From: Pelomonas sp. KK5
GTDB lineage: Bacteria; Pseudomonadota; Gammaproteobacteria; Burkholderiales; Burkholderiaceae_C
Length of the DNA stretch: 34,702 nucleotides
NCBI RefSeq assembly: GCF_001984095.1
Contig: NZ_LYVQ01000048.1
Span: 1-34,702, forward strand
Direction: 5' to 3'
Below, piece after piece: positions 24,962 to 33,208 of the stretch. A model generated the notes under the pieces. The model worked only from the letters and a program-made list of their open reading frames with translations. It had not been told where the DNA came from and searched no databases. Each line of letters begins with the position of its first letter. Positions within the stretch are counted from its first letter, which is position 1. Position numbers and translations under genes: made by a program.

Positions 24962-26875
24962 ATGTTCGATTTCGTCCGCGCCAACACGCGCCTGTTCCAG
25001 TTCCTGCTGCTGATCCTGATCCTGCCCTCCTTCGCGCTGGTGGGGATGCAGGGCTATACCAGCATGATGAACCAGTCCAACTCGGTGGTCGCCACCGTGG
25101 ACGGGCAGAAGATCACCCAGACCGAATGGGACAACGCGCTGCGCGAGCAGACCAACCGCGTGCGCGCCCAGAACCCGAACATCGACCCGAAGCTGTTCGA
25201 CACGCCCGAGGTCAAGCAGCAGGCGCTGGACCTGCTGGTGCGCCAGCACGTGATCCAGACCGCGGCCACCAAGGCGCACCTGTACGTCGGCGATGACCAG
25301 CTGAACCGCGTGTTCTGGAACGACCCGCAGTTCGAGCTGCTGCGCAGCGACGGCAAGGTCAACGACGCGGTGCTCGCCGCCCGCGGCCAGACCTTCTCGA
25401 TGTTCTCCGAGCAGTTGCGCCGCGACCTGATCAACCAGCAGGTCACCCAGCCGATCCAGGCCAGCGCCCTGCCCGCCGCCAGCAACGCCAACCTCGCCTT
25501 CGACGCCTTCCTGCAGCAACGCAGCATCCGCGTGCAGCGCTTCGCCGCCAAGGACTTTGCCGGCAAGATCGAGCCGAGCGATGCCGAGATCGAGGCCTTC
25601 TACAAGGACAGCGCCAACGCCGACAAGTTCAAGCTGCCCGAGAGCGCGCAGATCCAGTACGTGCTGCTGGACCTCGACTCGCTGAAGAAGGACGTCACCG
25701 TCAACGAGGACGACCTGAAGAAGTACTACGACGAGAACGCCTCGCGCTTCAACGTCGCCGAGCAGCGCCGCGCCAGCCACATCCTGATCAAGGCCCCGAA
25801 GGATGCGCCGGCCGCCGACCGCGCCAAGGCCAAGGCCCGCGCCGAGGAACTGCTGGCCCAGGCCCGCAAGAACCCGGCAGGCTTCGCCGACCTGGCCAAG
25901 AAGAACTCGCAGGACGAGGGCTCGGCCGCCAACGGCGGCGACCTCGACTTCTTCGCCCACAACGGCACGATGGTGAAGCCGTTCGAGGACGCCACCTTTG
26001 CGATGAAGGCACAGGGCGAGGTCAGCAACGTCGTCGAGTCCGACTTCGGCTACCACATCATCCAGCTGACCGGCATCCGCGGCGGCGACAAGAAGTCCTT
26101 CGCCGAAGTGCGCCCCGAGATCGAGGCCGAGGTGCGCAAGCAGCTGGCGCAGAAGCGCTTCGGCGAAGTGGTCGAGCAGTTCGGCAACATGGTCTACGAG
26201 CAGGCCGACAGCCTGCAGCCGGTGGCCGACAAGCTGAAGCTGCCGATCCAGACCGCCACCGTCACCCGCACGCCCGCCCCGGGCGCCGCCGGCCCGCTGG
26301 CCTCGCCGAAGCTGCTCGAAGCCGTGTTCGCCAATGACGCGCTGCAGGCCAAGCACAACACCAATGCGGTGGAAGCAGGCCCGAACCAGCTCGTGTCGGC
26401 CCGCGTCGTGCAGTACAACGCGGCGCGCGTGCCGGCACTGGCCGACGTGAAGCCCAAGGTGCGCGAGATGCTCGTGGCCAAGCTGGCCGCCGCTCAGGCC
26501 GTCAAGGCCGGCCAGGAACGCCTGGCCGCGCTGCAGAAGGGCGGCGCATCGGCCGACGGCCTGGAGCCCGCAATCACCGTCTCGCGCGCCAAGCCCGCCG
26601 ACCTGCCGCGCAAGGCACTGGACGGCGTGCTGGCCGCCGATGCGAGCAAGCTGCCGGCCTACGTCGGCGTGGACAACGGCGACGGCACCTTCCTGGTGGC
26701 CCAGATCGACAAGATCGAGGCCCGCGACCCCGCCCTGATCGACCCGAAGCGCGCCGAGCAGCAGTACGCGCAGGCCTGGGCCACCGCCGAGACGCTGGCC
26801 TACTACAACGCACTGAAGGCCCGCTTCAAGACGACGATCAAGGCCGCCGCGGCCGCTTCCGCACCGGCTCCTTGA
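24962..26875 (+). CDS. ppiD: PpiD-like periplasmic peptidyl-prolyl isomerase/chaperone
   Basis: The 637-residue membrane-anchored chaperone has a short cytoplasmic start (MFDFVRANTRLFQ), one membrane segment at about 12-33 and a SurA-N-like chaperone domain (to about 180). A parvulin domain near 270-365 follows (ASHILIKAP, ADLAKKNSQDEGSAANGGDL, FGYHIIQL), then a long C-terminal SurA-like region. It helps fold outer-membrane and secreted proteins near the Sec translocon. I chose ATG 24962 because MFDFVR is the family N-terminus, GAGG lies 5 bases upstream, and the terminator would cover the signals of ATG 24947. It is probably transcribed separately from hupB. Confidence 0.95.
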   Translation: MFDFVRANTRLFQFLLLILILPSFALVGMQGYTSMMNQSNSVVATVDGQKITQTEWDNALREQTNRVRAQNPNIDPKLFDTPEVKQQALDLLVRQHVIQTAATKAHLYVGDDQLNRVFWNDPQFELLRSDGKVNDAVLAARGQTFSMFSEQLRRDLINQQVTQPIQASALPAASNANLAFDAFLQQRSIRVQRFAAKDFAGKIEPSDAEIEAFYKDSANADKFKLPESAQIQYVLLDLDSLKKDVTVNEDDLKKYYDENASRFNVAEQRRASHILIKAPKDAPAADRAKAKARAEELLAQARKNPAGFADLAKKNSQDEGSAANGGDLDFFAHNGTMVKPFEDATFAMKAQGEVSNVVESDFGYHIIQLTGIRGGDKKSFAEVRPEIEAEVRKQLAQKRFGEVVEQFGNMVYEQADSLQPVADKLKLPIQTATVTRTPAPGAAGPLASPKLLEAVFANDALQAKHNTNAVEAGPNQLVSARVVQYNAARVPALADVKPKVREMLVAKLAAAQAVKAGQERLAALQKGGASADGLEPAITVSRAKPADLPRKALDGVLAADASKLPAYVGVDNGDGTFLVAQIDKIEARDPALIDPKRAEQQYAQAWATAETLAYYNALKARFKTTIKAAAAASAPAP

Positions 26876-26927
26876 AGATTTTTTGAAGTTTTCGCCTCAA
26901 GTCTCCGGGAAGCACTATTTTTCTGGT

Positions 26928-26933
26928 TAGAAT
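26928..26933 (+). promoter_or_regulatory. Promoter -10 for tRNA-His
   Basis: TAGAAT in the context TGGTTAGAAT lies about 20 bases before the tRNA. The segment 26880-26935 is AT-rich against a very GC-rich background. The -35 is unclear. Confidence 0.6.
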
Positions 26934-26953
26934 GTGAGGCTCAGCAGTTCAGT

Positions 26954-27030
26954 GGTGGTTGTAGCTCAGTTGGTAGAGTCCAGGATTGTGATTCCTGTTG
27001 TCGTGGGTTCGAGTCCCATCAGCCACCCCA
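26954..27030 (+). tRNA. tRNA-His (GUG)
   Basis: Acceptor GTGGTTG/CAGCCAC is preceded by the encoded extra G(-1) opposite C73, the identity mark of tRNA-His. Anticodon stem CAGGA/TCCTG holds loop TTGTGAT (anticodon GTG). A T-arm with TTCGAGT and an encoded CCA are present. Confidence 0.97.
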
Positions 27031-27045
27031 CCGAATAAGTCGAAG

Positions 27046-27077
27046 AAGGCCCGAAGTCGAAAGACCTCGGGCCTTTT
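27046..27077 (+). terminator. Intrinsic terminator after tRNA-His
   Basis: AAGGCCCGA (27046-27054) pairs with TCGGGCCTT (27067-27075), followed by TTGCTTTTC. It ends 12 bases before the gluQ start. Confidence 0.88.
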
Positions 27078-27088
27078 GCTTTTCTTCC

Positions 27089-27970
27089 ATGTACATCGGC
27101 CGCTTCGCCCCCTCACCCACCGGTCCGCTGCACGCGGGTTCACTGGTCGCTGCGTTGGCCAGCTGGCTCGATGCGCGCGCCCACGGCGGACGCTGGCTGG
27201 TGCGCATCGAGGACGTGGACACGCCGCGTTGCCCGCCGGGCACCGACCGGCTGGTCCTCGAACAGCTCGCCCGCTGCGGCCTGGTGCCCGATGAAGCGCC
27301 GGTCTGGCAATCCGCTCGAAGCGAGCGTTATGCAGCGGCGCTGCAGCGCCTTGCGGACGGCGGCCACGCCTACCCCTGCGGCTGCTCGCGCAAGGACATC
27401 GCGGCCCTCGCGCCGCCGCATCAACGCCATGGCGAACTGATCTACCCCGGCACCTGCCGCGACGGCCTGCACGGCAAGCCCGCCCGCGCCTGGCGCCTGC
27501 GCACCGATGACACGCCCCTTGCCTGGACCGACCGCCGCCTCGGCCCGCAATCACAGCGCATCGAATCGGAGGTCGGTGACTTCGTGCTCAAGCGCGCGGA
27601 CGGCCTGTGGGCCTACCAGCTGGCCGTCGTCGTCGATGATGCCGAACAGGGCATCACCGACGTGGTCCGCGGCGAGGACCTGGCCGACAACACGCCACGC
27701 CAGATCCTGCTGCAGCGCCTGTTGGGCGCTGATGAACTACCGCGTTACCTGCACACACCGCTGGTGCTGGCCGCCGACGGGCAGAAGCTCTCCAAGCAGA
27801 ACGGCGCCGCGGCGCTGGATCTGGAGGCGCCGGTCGAGGCGCTGCGCGAGGCGGCGGGCCACCTGGGCCTGCGCCTGCAGGCGAGCAGCCTGGCCGAACT
27901 GCTGGCCGAAGGCGTAGCCGCCTGGCCCTTTATGATGCCGCCCTCCGCTACCGAAAGACCCTCCACATGA
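27089..27970 (+). CDS. gluQ: Glutamyl-queuosine tRNA(Asp) synthetase
   Basis: The 293-residue enzyme attaches glutamate to queuosine at the wobble position of tRNA-Asp. It is a short GluRS paralogue without the anticodon-binding domain. Visible are [20 protein letters not shown] (HIGH-like motif), IEDVDTPR, the zinc-binding CGCSRKD with a later YPGTCR, and KLSKQNGA (the KMSKS counterpart). The length matches GluQRS rather than full GluRS (about 470). ATG 27089 sits just behind the tRNA-His terminator; the ribosome-binding site is weak. Its stop overlaps the FKBP start (ATGA at 27967-27970), so the two are translationally coupled. Confidence 0.96.
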   Translation: MYIGRFAPSPTGPLHAGSLVAALASWLDARAHGGRWLVRIEDVDTPRCPPGTDRLVLEQLARCGLVPDEAPVWQSARSERYAAALQRLADGGHAYPCGCSRKDIAALAPPHQRHGELIYPGTCRDGLHGKPARAWRLRTDDTPLAWTDRRLGPQSQRIESEVGDFVLKRADGLWAYQLAVVVDDAEQGITDVVRGEDLADNTPRQILLQRLLGADELPRYLHTPLVLAADGQKLSKQNGAAALDLEAPVEALREAAGHLGLRLQASSLAELLAEGVAAWPFMMPPSATERPST

Positions 27971-28689
27971 ACACCACCTCCTCCGGCCTGCAATACGAAG
28001 ACACCGTCGTCGGCGACGGCGCGGTCGCCAAGTCCGGCCATGACGTCACCGTCCACTACACCGGCTGGCTCTACAAGGACGGCGCCAAGGGCGAGAAGTT
28101 CGACTCCAGCAAGGACCGCAACGATCCCTTCCAGTTCGAGCTCGATGCCGGCATGGTCATCGGCGGCTGGGACGAGGGCGTGCAGGGCATGAAGATCGGC
28201 GGCAAGCGCACGCTGGTGATCCCGCCCGAGCTGGGCTATGGCGCCCGCGGCGCCGGCGGCGTGATCCCGCCCAACGCGACGCTGCTGTTCGAGGTGGAAC
28301 TGCTGGGCCTGTCGGGTGGCGACGAGCCGATCGAGCTGGACCTCACCACCACCCCCAGCGGCCTGCAGTACCAGGACACCGTGCAAGGCGATGGCGACGA
28401 GGCCAAGGCGGGCCAGCGCGTCACGGTCCACTACACCGGCTGGCTCTACAAGGATGGCCTGAAGGGCAAGAAGTTCGACTCCAGCAAGGACCGCCGCGAC
28501 CCGTTCCGCTTCAAGCTGGCCGGCGGCGAGGTCATCAAGGGCTGGGACGAAGGCGTGCAGGGCATGAAGGTCGGCGGCACCCGCATGCTGGTGATCCCCG
28601 CGGCACTGGGCTACGGCGCGCGCGGCGCCGGCGGCGTGATCCCGCCCAACGCGACCCTGCTGTTCGAAGTGGAACTCCTGGCGGTCTGA
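27967..28689 (+). CDS. Tandem two-domain FKBP-type peptidyl-prolyl isomerase
   Basis: The 240-residue protein contains two complete FKBP domains (about 5-115 and 130-240) joined by a short acidic linker ([13 protein letters not shown]). Both have GLQYx[33 protein letters not shown] and [19 protein letters not shown], so both active sites look intact. There is no signal peptide, so it should be cytosolic. Bacterial relatives of this class usually have one such domain of about 115 residues. The high DNA similarity between halves shows an internal duplication. It is coupled to gluQ by ATGA. The last 79 bases are overlapped by the convergent acyltransferase gene. Confidence 0.93.
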   Translation: MNTTSSGLQYEDTVVGDGAVAKSGHDVTVHYTGWLYKDGAKGEKFDSSKDRNDPFQFELDAGMVIGGWDEGVQGMKIGGKRTLVIPPELGYGARGAGGVIPPNATLLFEVELLGLSGGDEPIELDLTTTPSGLQYQDTVQGDGDEAKAGQRVTVHYTGWLYKDGLKGKKFDSSKDRRDPFRFKLAGGEVIKGWDEGVQGMKVGGTRMLVIPAALGYGARGAGGVIPPNATLLFEVELLAV

Positions 28690-29717
28690 AGCCGCGACGA
28701 CAGCCAGGCCCGCAGGGCCGGGTCGTAGCTGCGCGCCAGCCCATGACTGATCACGGCCATGCCGCCGATGAACACGGGAATCCACAGCATCGGCGGCAGC
28801 CCGAACTTGCGCGCCGCATAGGCCGCAATGAACATCGGCGGGTAGTGCAAGGCGTAGATCGGATAGGAGATGTCGCCGAGCACCGAGGCCGCGCCGCGGA
28901 AGGCCGGCGCCGGATTGCGGCGCGCGGCGAACCACACCAGCAGCGGGAATCCGGCCAGCGCCATGCTCAGGTCGTAGAGCCCGCCATAGCCGGCCGGCGG
29001 CCGCACCATCAGCACCGCGACGATGGCCACGCAGGGCAGCCACCATAGCGCCGACACCCGCGGCGCCCCTGCAGGCAGCTGCCGCGACATCAACACACCC
29101 AGCGAGAAGGCAAAGCCGGAACGCAGCAAGCCGATGTGCAGCGCGGCCCAGTCGGGCCCGCCGGCGATCTGCTCGCGGCCGGCGAACAGCGCCACCATGC
29201 CCGCCCCCATCAGCAGCACCAGGCCCAGCAGCTGCGGGCTGCGCAGCCGGATCAGGAAGCCCGCGTAAAGGGCGTTCACCACCAGCTCGAAGAACAGCGA
29301 CCAGATCGGCCCGTCGGTCGGAAAGAGGCCGTAGCCCGGCAAGGGCGTCGGCAACATCGCCAGGTTGAAGGGCAGCGCCACCAGCAGGTCCGGCCAGGGC
29401 ATCTGCTGCGGATGGTGGATCAGCAGCTGGCCCACGCGGCGCGCCGCGCCGATCAGCACGCCCAGCAGCACGAAGGGGTAGAGCCGGATCAGGCGCTCCG
29501 TCATGAAACCCCTGATGCCGAGCCCGCGCTCCAGCCGCGGCGTGTAGGTCCGCGCGATGACGACGCCGCTGAGGAGGAAGAAGAAGTCCACCGCCAGGTA
29601 GCCGCGCGGCGCCAGGTGCAGTTCCTCCTCAAGGTGATAGACGACGACCAGCAGCGCGGCCAGGCCGCGCATCGCGTCGAGCGTCAGCAGGCGAGTCGTC
29701 GATGAGCTCGTCGTCAT
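28611..29717 (-). CDS. Acyltransferase family 3 membrane protein
   Basis: The 368-residue inner-membrane protein has about ten hydrophobic segments. It starts LLTLDAMRGLAALLVVVYH, with the conserved Arg and the catalytic His of acyltransferase-3 proteins, followed by YLAVDFFFLLSGVVIARTY and a conserved Arg/Tyr segment ERLIRLYPF. Such enzymes O-acylate surface polysaccharides or lipids; the substrate is unknown. ATG 29717 has GGAAGGGG about 6 bases upstream; the frame is open to 29867 but without family sequence. The last 27 codons (after about LSSRLQ) are antisense to the FKBP C-terminus and look like non-family sequence, suggesting the original stop was lost. Confidence 0.88.
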   Translation of the reverse strand: MTTSSSTTRLLTLDAMRGLAALLVVVYHLEEELHLAPRGYLAVDFFFLLSGVVIARTYTPRLERGLGIRGFMTERLIRLYPFVLLGVLIGAARRVGQLLIHHPQQMPWPDLLVALPFNLAMLPTPLPGYGLFPTDGPIWSLFFELVVNALYAGFLIRLRSPQLLGLVLLMGAGMVALFAGREQIAGGPDWAALHIGLLRSGFAFSLGVLMSRQLPAGAPRVSALWWLPCVAIVAVLMVRPPAGYGGLYDLSMALAGFPLLVWFAARRNPAPAFRGAASVLGDISYPIYALHYPPMFIAAYAARKFGLPPMLWIPVFIGGMAVISHGLARSYDPALRAWLSSRLQTARSSTSNSRVALGGITPPAPRAP

Positions 29718-29872
29718 GGTGCCCCTTCCGGAAGTGATCCGGGTTCCAGGGCAAACGGGATGCCGCTCGGGCTCGGCGTTAGCAGCCGCCGCGCAACACC
29801 CGGCACCGCACACCGCCCCTTTTGATGCGGGCACGCTTAAGCTTGGCCCCGGGGACGGAGGAGACAAGAACC

Positions 29873-30625
29873 ATGCTGAACCTCGACCAGCTGCTGCACT
29901 ACTGGCTCGGCGACCAGTGGGCGGCCAACGTGCTGATGTTCCTGCACCTGCTCGGCGCGATGACGCTGGGCCTGGCGCTGGGCTACGAGCGCACCTACCA
30001 CGGCCGCGCCGCCGGCATGCGCACCTACGCGCTGGTCTGCATGGCCTCCTGCGCGGTGACCGTGCTGGTGGCCTATCCGCACCAGTGGTTCGGCGGCCAC
30101 CTGGGCCCCGAGGGCACGCCGCCCTTTACCGACCCGACGCGGGTGATGCAGGGCGTGCTGACCGGCGTCGGCTTCCTCGGCGCGGGCGTGATCATGCGCG
30201 AGGGCATGAACATCAGTGGCCTCACGACCGCGGCCTCGCTGTGGGTGGCGGCGGCGCTGGGCATCGTCGTCGGCATGGGTTTCTTCCTCGCGGCGCTGGT
30301 GCTGACCGGCCTGTGCGCCAGCCTGATGATGTGGGGCGCCAAGCTGGAATCGAAGCTGCCCTCGCATCCGGCCATCGCGGTGACGATACGCGGCGAGCCC
30401 GGCCGCCACTTCGAGCAGGCCGAGCTGGCCGCCTTCGCCATCAGGCTCGGCTACCGCTTCGCGCCGGGCTCGCTGAACATCGAGTCGCGCGACGGCTGCG
30501 AGGAATGGCGCTTCGTCTGCACCGCGATGGAGAATTACTTCGGCCAGACGCTGACCCGCTACTCGAGCCGCCTGCATGAGCTGCCGGGGGTCGCCTCCTA
30601 CAAGGTGACGCACGCGAGGAACTAG
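29873..30625 (+). CDS. MgtC/SapB family membrane protein
   Basis: The 250-residue protein has an N-terminal MgtC domain with four to five membrane segments, shown by LGLALGYERTYHGRAAGMRTYALVCM, VMQGVLTGVGFLGAGVIMRE and ISGLTTAASLWVAAALGIVVG with the conserved acidic/Arg residues. A soluble C-terminal region of about 90 residues follows. The family is linked to magnesium limitation, acid stress and control of membrane ATPases; some members are housekeeping. GGAGGAG lies 10 bases before ATG 29873. The gene diverges from the acyltransferase. A long inverted repeat follows 33 bases after its stop. Confidence 0.93.
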   Translation: MLNLDQLLHYWLGDQWAANVLMFLHLLGAMTLGLALGYERTYHGRAAGMRTYALVCMASCAVTVLVAYPHQWFGGHLGPEGTPPFTDPTRVMQGVLTGVGFLGAGVIMREGMNISGLTTAASLWVAAALGIVVGMGFFLAALVLTGLCASLMMWGAKLESKLPSHPAIAVTIRGEPGRHFEQAELAAFAIRLGYRFAPGSLNIESRDGCEEWRFVCTAMENYFGQTLTRYSSRLHELPGVASYKVTHARN

Positions 30626-30658
30626 GCGCAGCCGGTCACGACATCGTCATCCTCCGCT

Positions 30659-30697
30659 TTGATAGTCGGCCTCGTCGCTCGACGAGACCACTATCAA
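30659..30697. promoter_or_regulatory. Long inverted repeat before the PEP-CTERM operon
   Basis: TTGATAGT (30659-30666) pairs with ACTATCAA (30690-30697) and CTCGTCG (30671-30677) with CGACGAG (30680-30686). The result is a 39-base near-perfect hairpin whose 3' end touches the AGAGGAG ribosome-binding site of the next gene. It could end mgtC transcription, protect the mRNA 5' end or be an operator. There is no T-run. Confidence 0.55.
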
Positions 30698-30709
30698 GAG
30701 GAGCCGAAG

Positions 30710-31288
30710 ATGATGATCAGGACCAAGCCGATCGCGGCCTGCATGCTGGCGCTGGGCTGCGCCACCGGCCACGCCACCACCGTCGCGCTGCCTTCCGACG
30801 GCAGCTGGCAGGAGTTCACCGTCGACAACTTCGTCGGCCCCTCCTTCGGCACGCAATGGATCGACTTTGCCGACGGCTCTCCGCTGAGCTTCCAGTTCAC
30901 CGTACCGACGGGCTTCGTCGCGCAACTGACCGTGGTCGATGCCGGCTTCGCCGGCGACACCTTCACCGTGAGCAACGGCGGCGCGGTGATCGGCACGACC
31001 TCGGCGGTCGCGGCCGGAACGACCGCCGGCTCGGTCGTCTTCGACTTCGACGAGGCCCTGGCCAACCCGGCCTACAGCCGCGGCACCTTCACGCTGGCTG
31101 CCGGCAGCTACAGCATCGGCGGTGCGCTGCTGCAGTCGGTGGTGGACGACGGCGGCCTGGCGCTGAACGCGACCAACGGTGCGCTGAAGCTGAGCGTTAC
31201 GGCGGTGCCGGAGCCGGCCAGCTTCGCGCTGCTGCTCGCCGGCCTCGGCGTCGTCGGCCTGCTGGCCCGTCGCGCACCCCGCGCCTGA
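30710..31288 (+). CDS. PEP-CTERM sorting-domain secreted protein
   Basis: The 192-residue protein has a signal peptide (to about ATGHA), a beta-rich body of about 140 residues (FQFTVPTGFVAQLTVVDAGF, GDTFTVSNGG, a pre-C-terminal strand region) and the C-terminal sorting signal VPEPASFALLLAGLGVVGLL followed by Arg residues. PEP-CTERM proteins are processed by exosortase and displayed with exopolysaccharide; no exosortase gene is in the window. The function of the body is unknown. AGAGGAG lies 6 bases before ATG 30710 (a second ATG follows). The 5'-nucleotidase gene follows 15 bases after its stop, so they are probably one operon. Confidence 0.93.
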   Translation: MMIRTKPIAACMLALGCATGHATTVALPSDGSWQEFTVDNFVGPSFGTQWIDFADGSPLSFQFTVPTGFVAQLTVVDAGFAGDTFTVSNGGAVIGTTSAVAAGTTAGSVVFDFDEALANPAYSRGTFTLAAGSYSIGGALLQSVVDDGGLALNATNGALKLSVTAVPEPASFALLLAGLGVVGLLARRAPRA

Positions 31289-31303
31289 ACGAAGGAGGCT
31301 GCC

Positions 31304-33208
31304 ATGATGAAGAAGACTTTCCTCGCCACGCTGCTGACTGCCGCCGCCCTGGCCCAGGCCCAGACCGCCCCGATCACCGTCAAGATCATCGGCTTCAACG
31401 ACTACCACGGCAATCTGCAGACGCCCGGTACCTTCGGCGTCAACACGATCGTGCCCGCCGCGCAGCGGCCGGCCGTCGGCGGCGCCGAGTACATCGCCGC
31501 CTATGTGCAGAAGCTGAAGGCGCAGAACCCGCTGAACGTCGTCGTCGGCGCCGGCGACTTCATCGGCGCCTCGCCGCTGATCTCCGCGCTGTTCTTCGAC
31601 GAGCCCGCGGTCGAGACGCTCAACCACATCGGCGTCGAGTTCAACGCGGTGGGCAACCACGAGTTCGACAAGGGTGCGGCCGAGCTGAAGCGCCTGCAGT
31701 CCGGTGGCTGCAAGCTGACCAACGGCCAGCCCGACCCGAACAGCTGCAAGGGCCTGGGCTCGCGCGCACCGGGCACCTTCGACGGCGCCAGGTTCCAGTG
31801 GCTCTCGGCCAACGTGGTCGAGAACGCCACCGGCCGTACGCTGCTCGCGCCCTACGGCATCAAGTCCTTCAACGGCGTCAAGATCGCCTTCATCGGCATG
31901 ACGCTCAAGGGCACGCCCGGCATCGTCACGCCCACCGGCGTGGCCGGCCTGACCTTCAACGACGAGGCCGACACCGTCAACGCGCTGGTGCCGCGGCTGC
32001 GCGCCCAGGGCGTCGAGGCGATCGTCGTGCTGGTGCACCAGGGCGGCTTCCAGACCAGCCCCAATGTCGGCGACATCAACGGCTGCGACGGCAATCTGAA
32101 GAACGCCGACGGCAGCGATTCCGACATCGCCAACATCGTCAAGCGCCTGGACGACGCAGTGGACCTGGTCATCAGCGGCCACACGCACGCGGCCTACAAC
32201 TGCTCGGCCAACACGGTGGACGTGCGCAACGTCAGCGGCACGGCGCAGGTCACGGCCCGCCCGACCGGCCTGGCGAACAAGGTGGGCCGCCTGATCCCGG
32301 TGACCAGCGCCAGCGCCTTCGGCCGCGTGCTGACCGATATCGACGTGACGCTGGACCCGAAGACCCGCAACGTGATCTCGGTCGCCCCGACGAACCGCCT
32401 CGTCGACCGCACCGATGTCGCGATCAACCAGGCCATCGCCACCGACCCGAGCGTGCGCAACATCGTCAACGGCTACAACGGCCTGGTCTCGCCGCTGGCC
32501 GGCGCCGTGATCGCGACGATCTCCAGCGCCCTGCCCTCGACGGCCAATGCCGCCGGCGAGATGCCCGCCGGCGACCTGATCGCCGACGCGCAGCTGCAGG
32601 CCACGCAGCCGGCCAGTCTCGGCGGCGCGCAGATCGCCTTCATGAATGCGGGCGGCGTGCGTTCGCCGGGCTTCGTCGCCGCCTCCGGCAGCTACCCGTA
32701 TGCGCTGACCTACGGCGATGCCTTCACCGTTCAGCCCTTCGGCAACAGCCTGGTGACGATGACGCTGACCGGCCAGCAGATCAAGAACGTGCTGGAGCAG
32801 CAGTTCAACGGTTGCATGGGCCAGACGGCCAACCGCGTGATGCAGATCTCCAACGGCCTGAAGTACTCGTGGAAAGCCTCGGCCCCGGCCTGCTCGAAGA
32901 TCGTCGACGTGGTCTTCACGCCGACGGACGTGACGACCGTGCCGCCGCAGGCGACCGGCGCGCCGGAGTACATCGTCGCGGCGGGCGTGGTGCAGAACCC
33001 GGCCAAGACCTACCGCGTGACCGTCAACAACTTCATGGCCACCGGCGGCGACGGCTTCACCGTGCTGATCGGCGGCACCAGCACGCTGGGCGGCGCGCAG
33101 GACATCGATGCGCTGACGGCCTACCTCAGCGGCTACAAGACGCCGGCCGCGGCCTACGACCCGAGCCAGCCGGTGATGGCGATTCCGCGGATCACGCAGC
33201 TGCCTTGA
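31304..33208 (+). CDS. Periplasmic 5'-nucleotidase / metallophosphatase
   Basis: The 634-residue exported enzyme has a signal peptide (AALAQAQ) and the calcineurin-like metallophosphatase domain with the two-metal motifs FNDYHGN, GAGDFIGASPL, GNHEFDKG, LVHQGG and ISGHTHAAYN. The C-terminal 5'-nucleotidase domain binds the nucleoside; NAGGVRSPG and YGDAFTVQPFGNSL are its signature. It would hydrolyse nucleotides in the periplasm or at the surface to recover phosphate and nucleosides. It carries four or more extra cysteines (CKLTNGQPDPNSC, CDGN, NCSAN) that may form disulfides. GAAGGAGG precedes ATG 31304. Its stop overlaps the next start by one base (TGATG). Confidence 0.95.
   Translation: MMKKTFLATLLTAAALAQAQTAPITVKIIGFNDYHGNLQTPGTFGVNTIVPAAQRPAVGGAEYIAAYVQKLKAQNPLNVVVGAGDFIGASPLISALFFDEPAVETLNHIGVEFNAVGNHEFDKGAAELKRLQSGGCKLTNGQPDPNSCKGLGSRAPGTFDGARFQWLSANVVENATGRTLLAPYGIKSFNGVKIAFIGMTLKGTPGIVTPTGVAGLTFNDEADTVNALVPRLRAQGVEAIVVLVHQGGFQTSPNVGDINGCDGNLKNADGSDSDIANIVKRLDDAVDLVISGHTHAAYNCSANTVDVRNVSGTAQVTARPTGLANKVGRLIPVTSASAFGRVLTDIDVTLDPKTRNVISVAPTNRLVDRTDVAINQAIATDPSVRNIVNGYNGLVSPLAGAVIATISSALPSTANAAGEMPAGDLIADAQLQATQPASLGGAQIAFMNAGGVRSPGFVAASGSYPYALTYGDAFTVQPFGNSLVTMTLTGQQIKNVLEQQFNGCMGQTANRVMQISNGLKYSWKASAPACSKIVDVVFTPTDVTTVPPQATGAPEYIVAAGVVQNPAKTYRVTVNNFMATGGDGFTVLIGGTSTLGGAQDIDALTAYLSGYKTPAAAYDPSQPVMAIPRITQLP

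Noticed and set aside
30856-33207. Plus-strand frame running through the PEP-CTERM and nucleotidase genes into the TPR gene
   Set aside because: Only the part from ATG 33208 has a signal peptide and domain structure; the rest is an out-of-frame reading of the two upstream genes.
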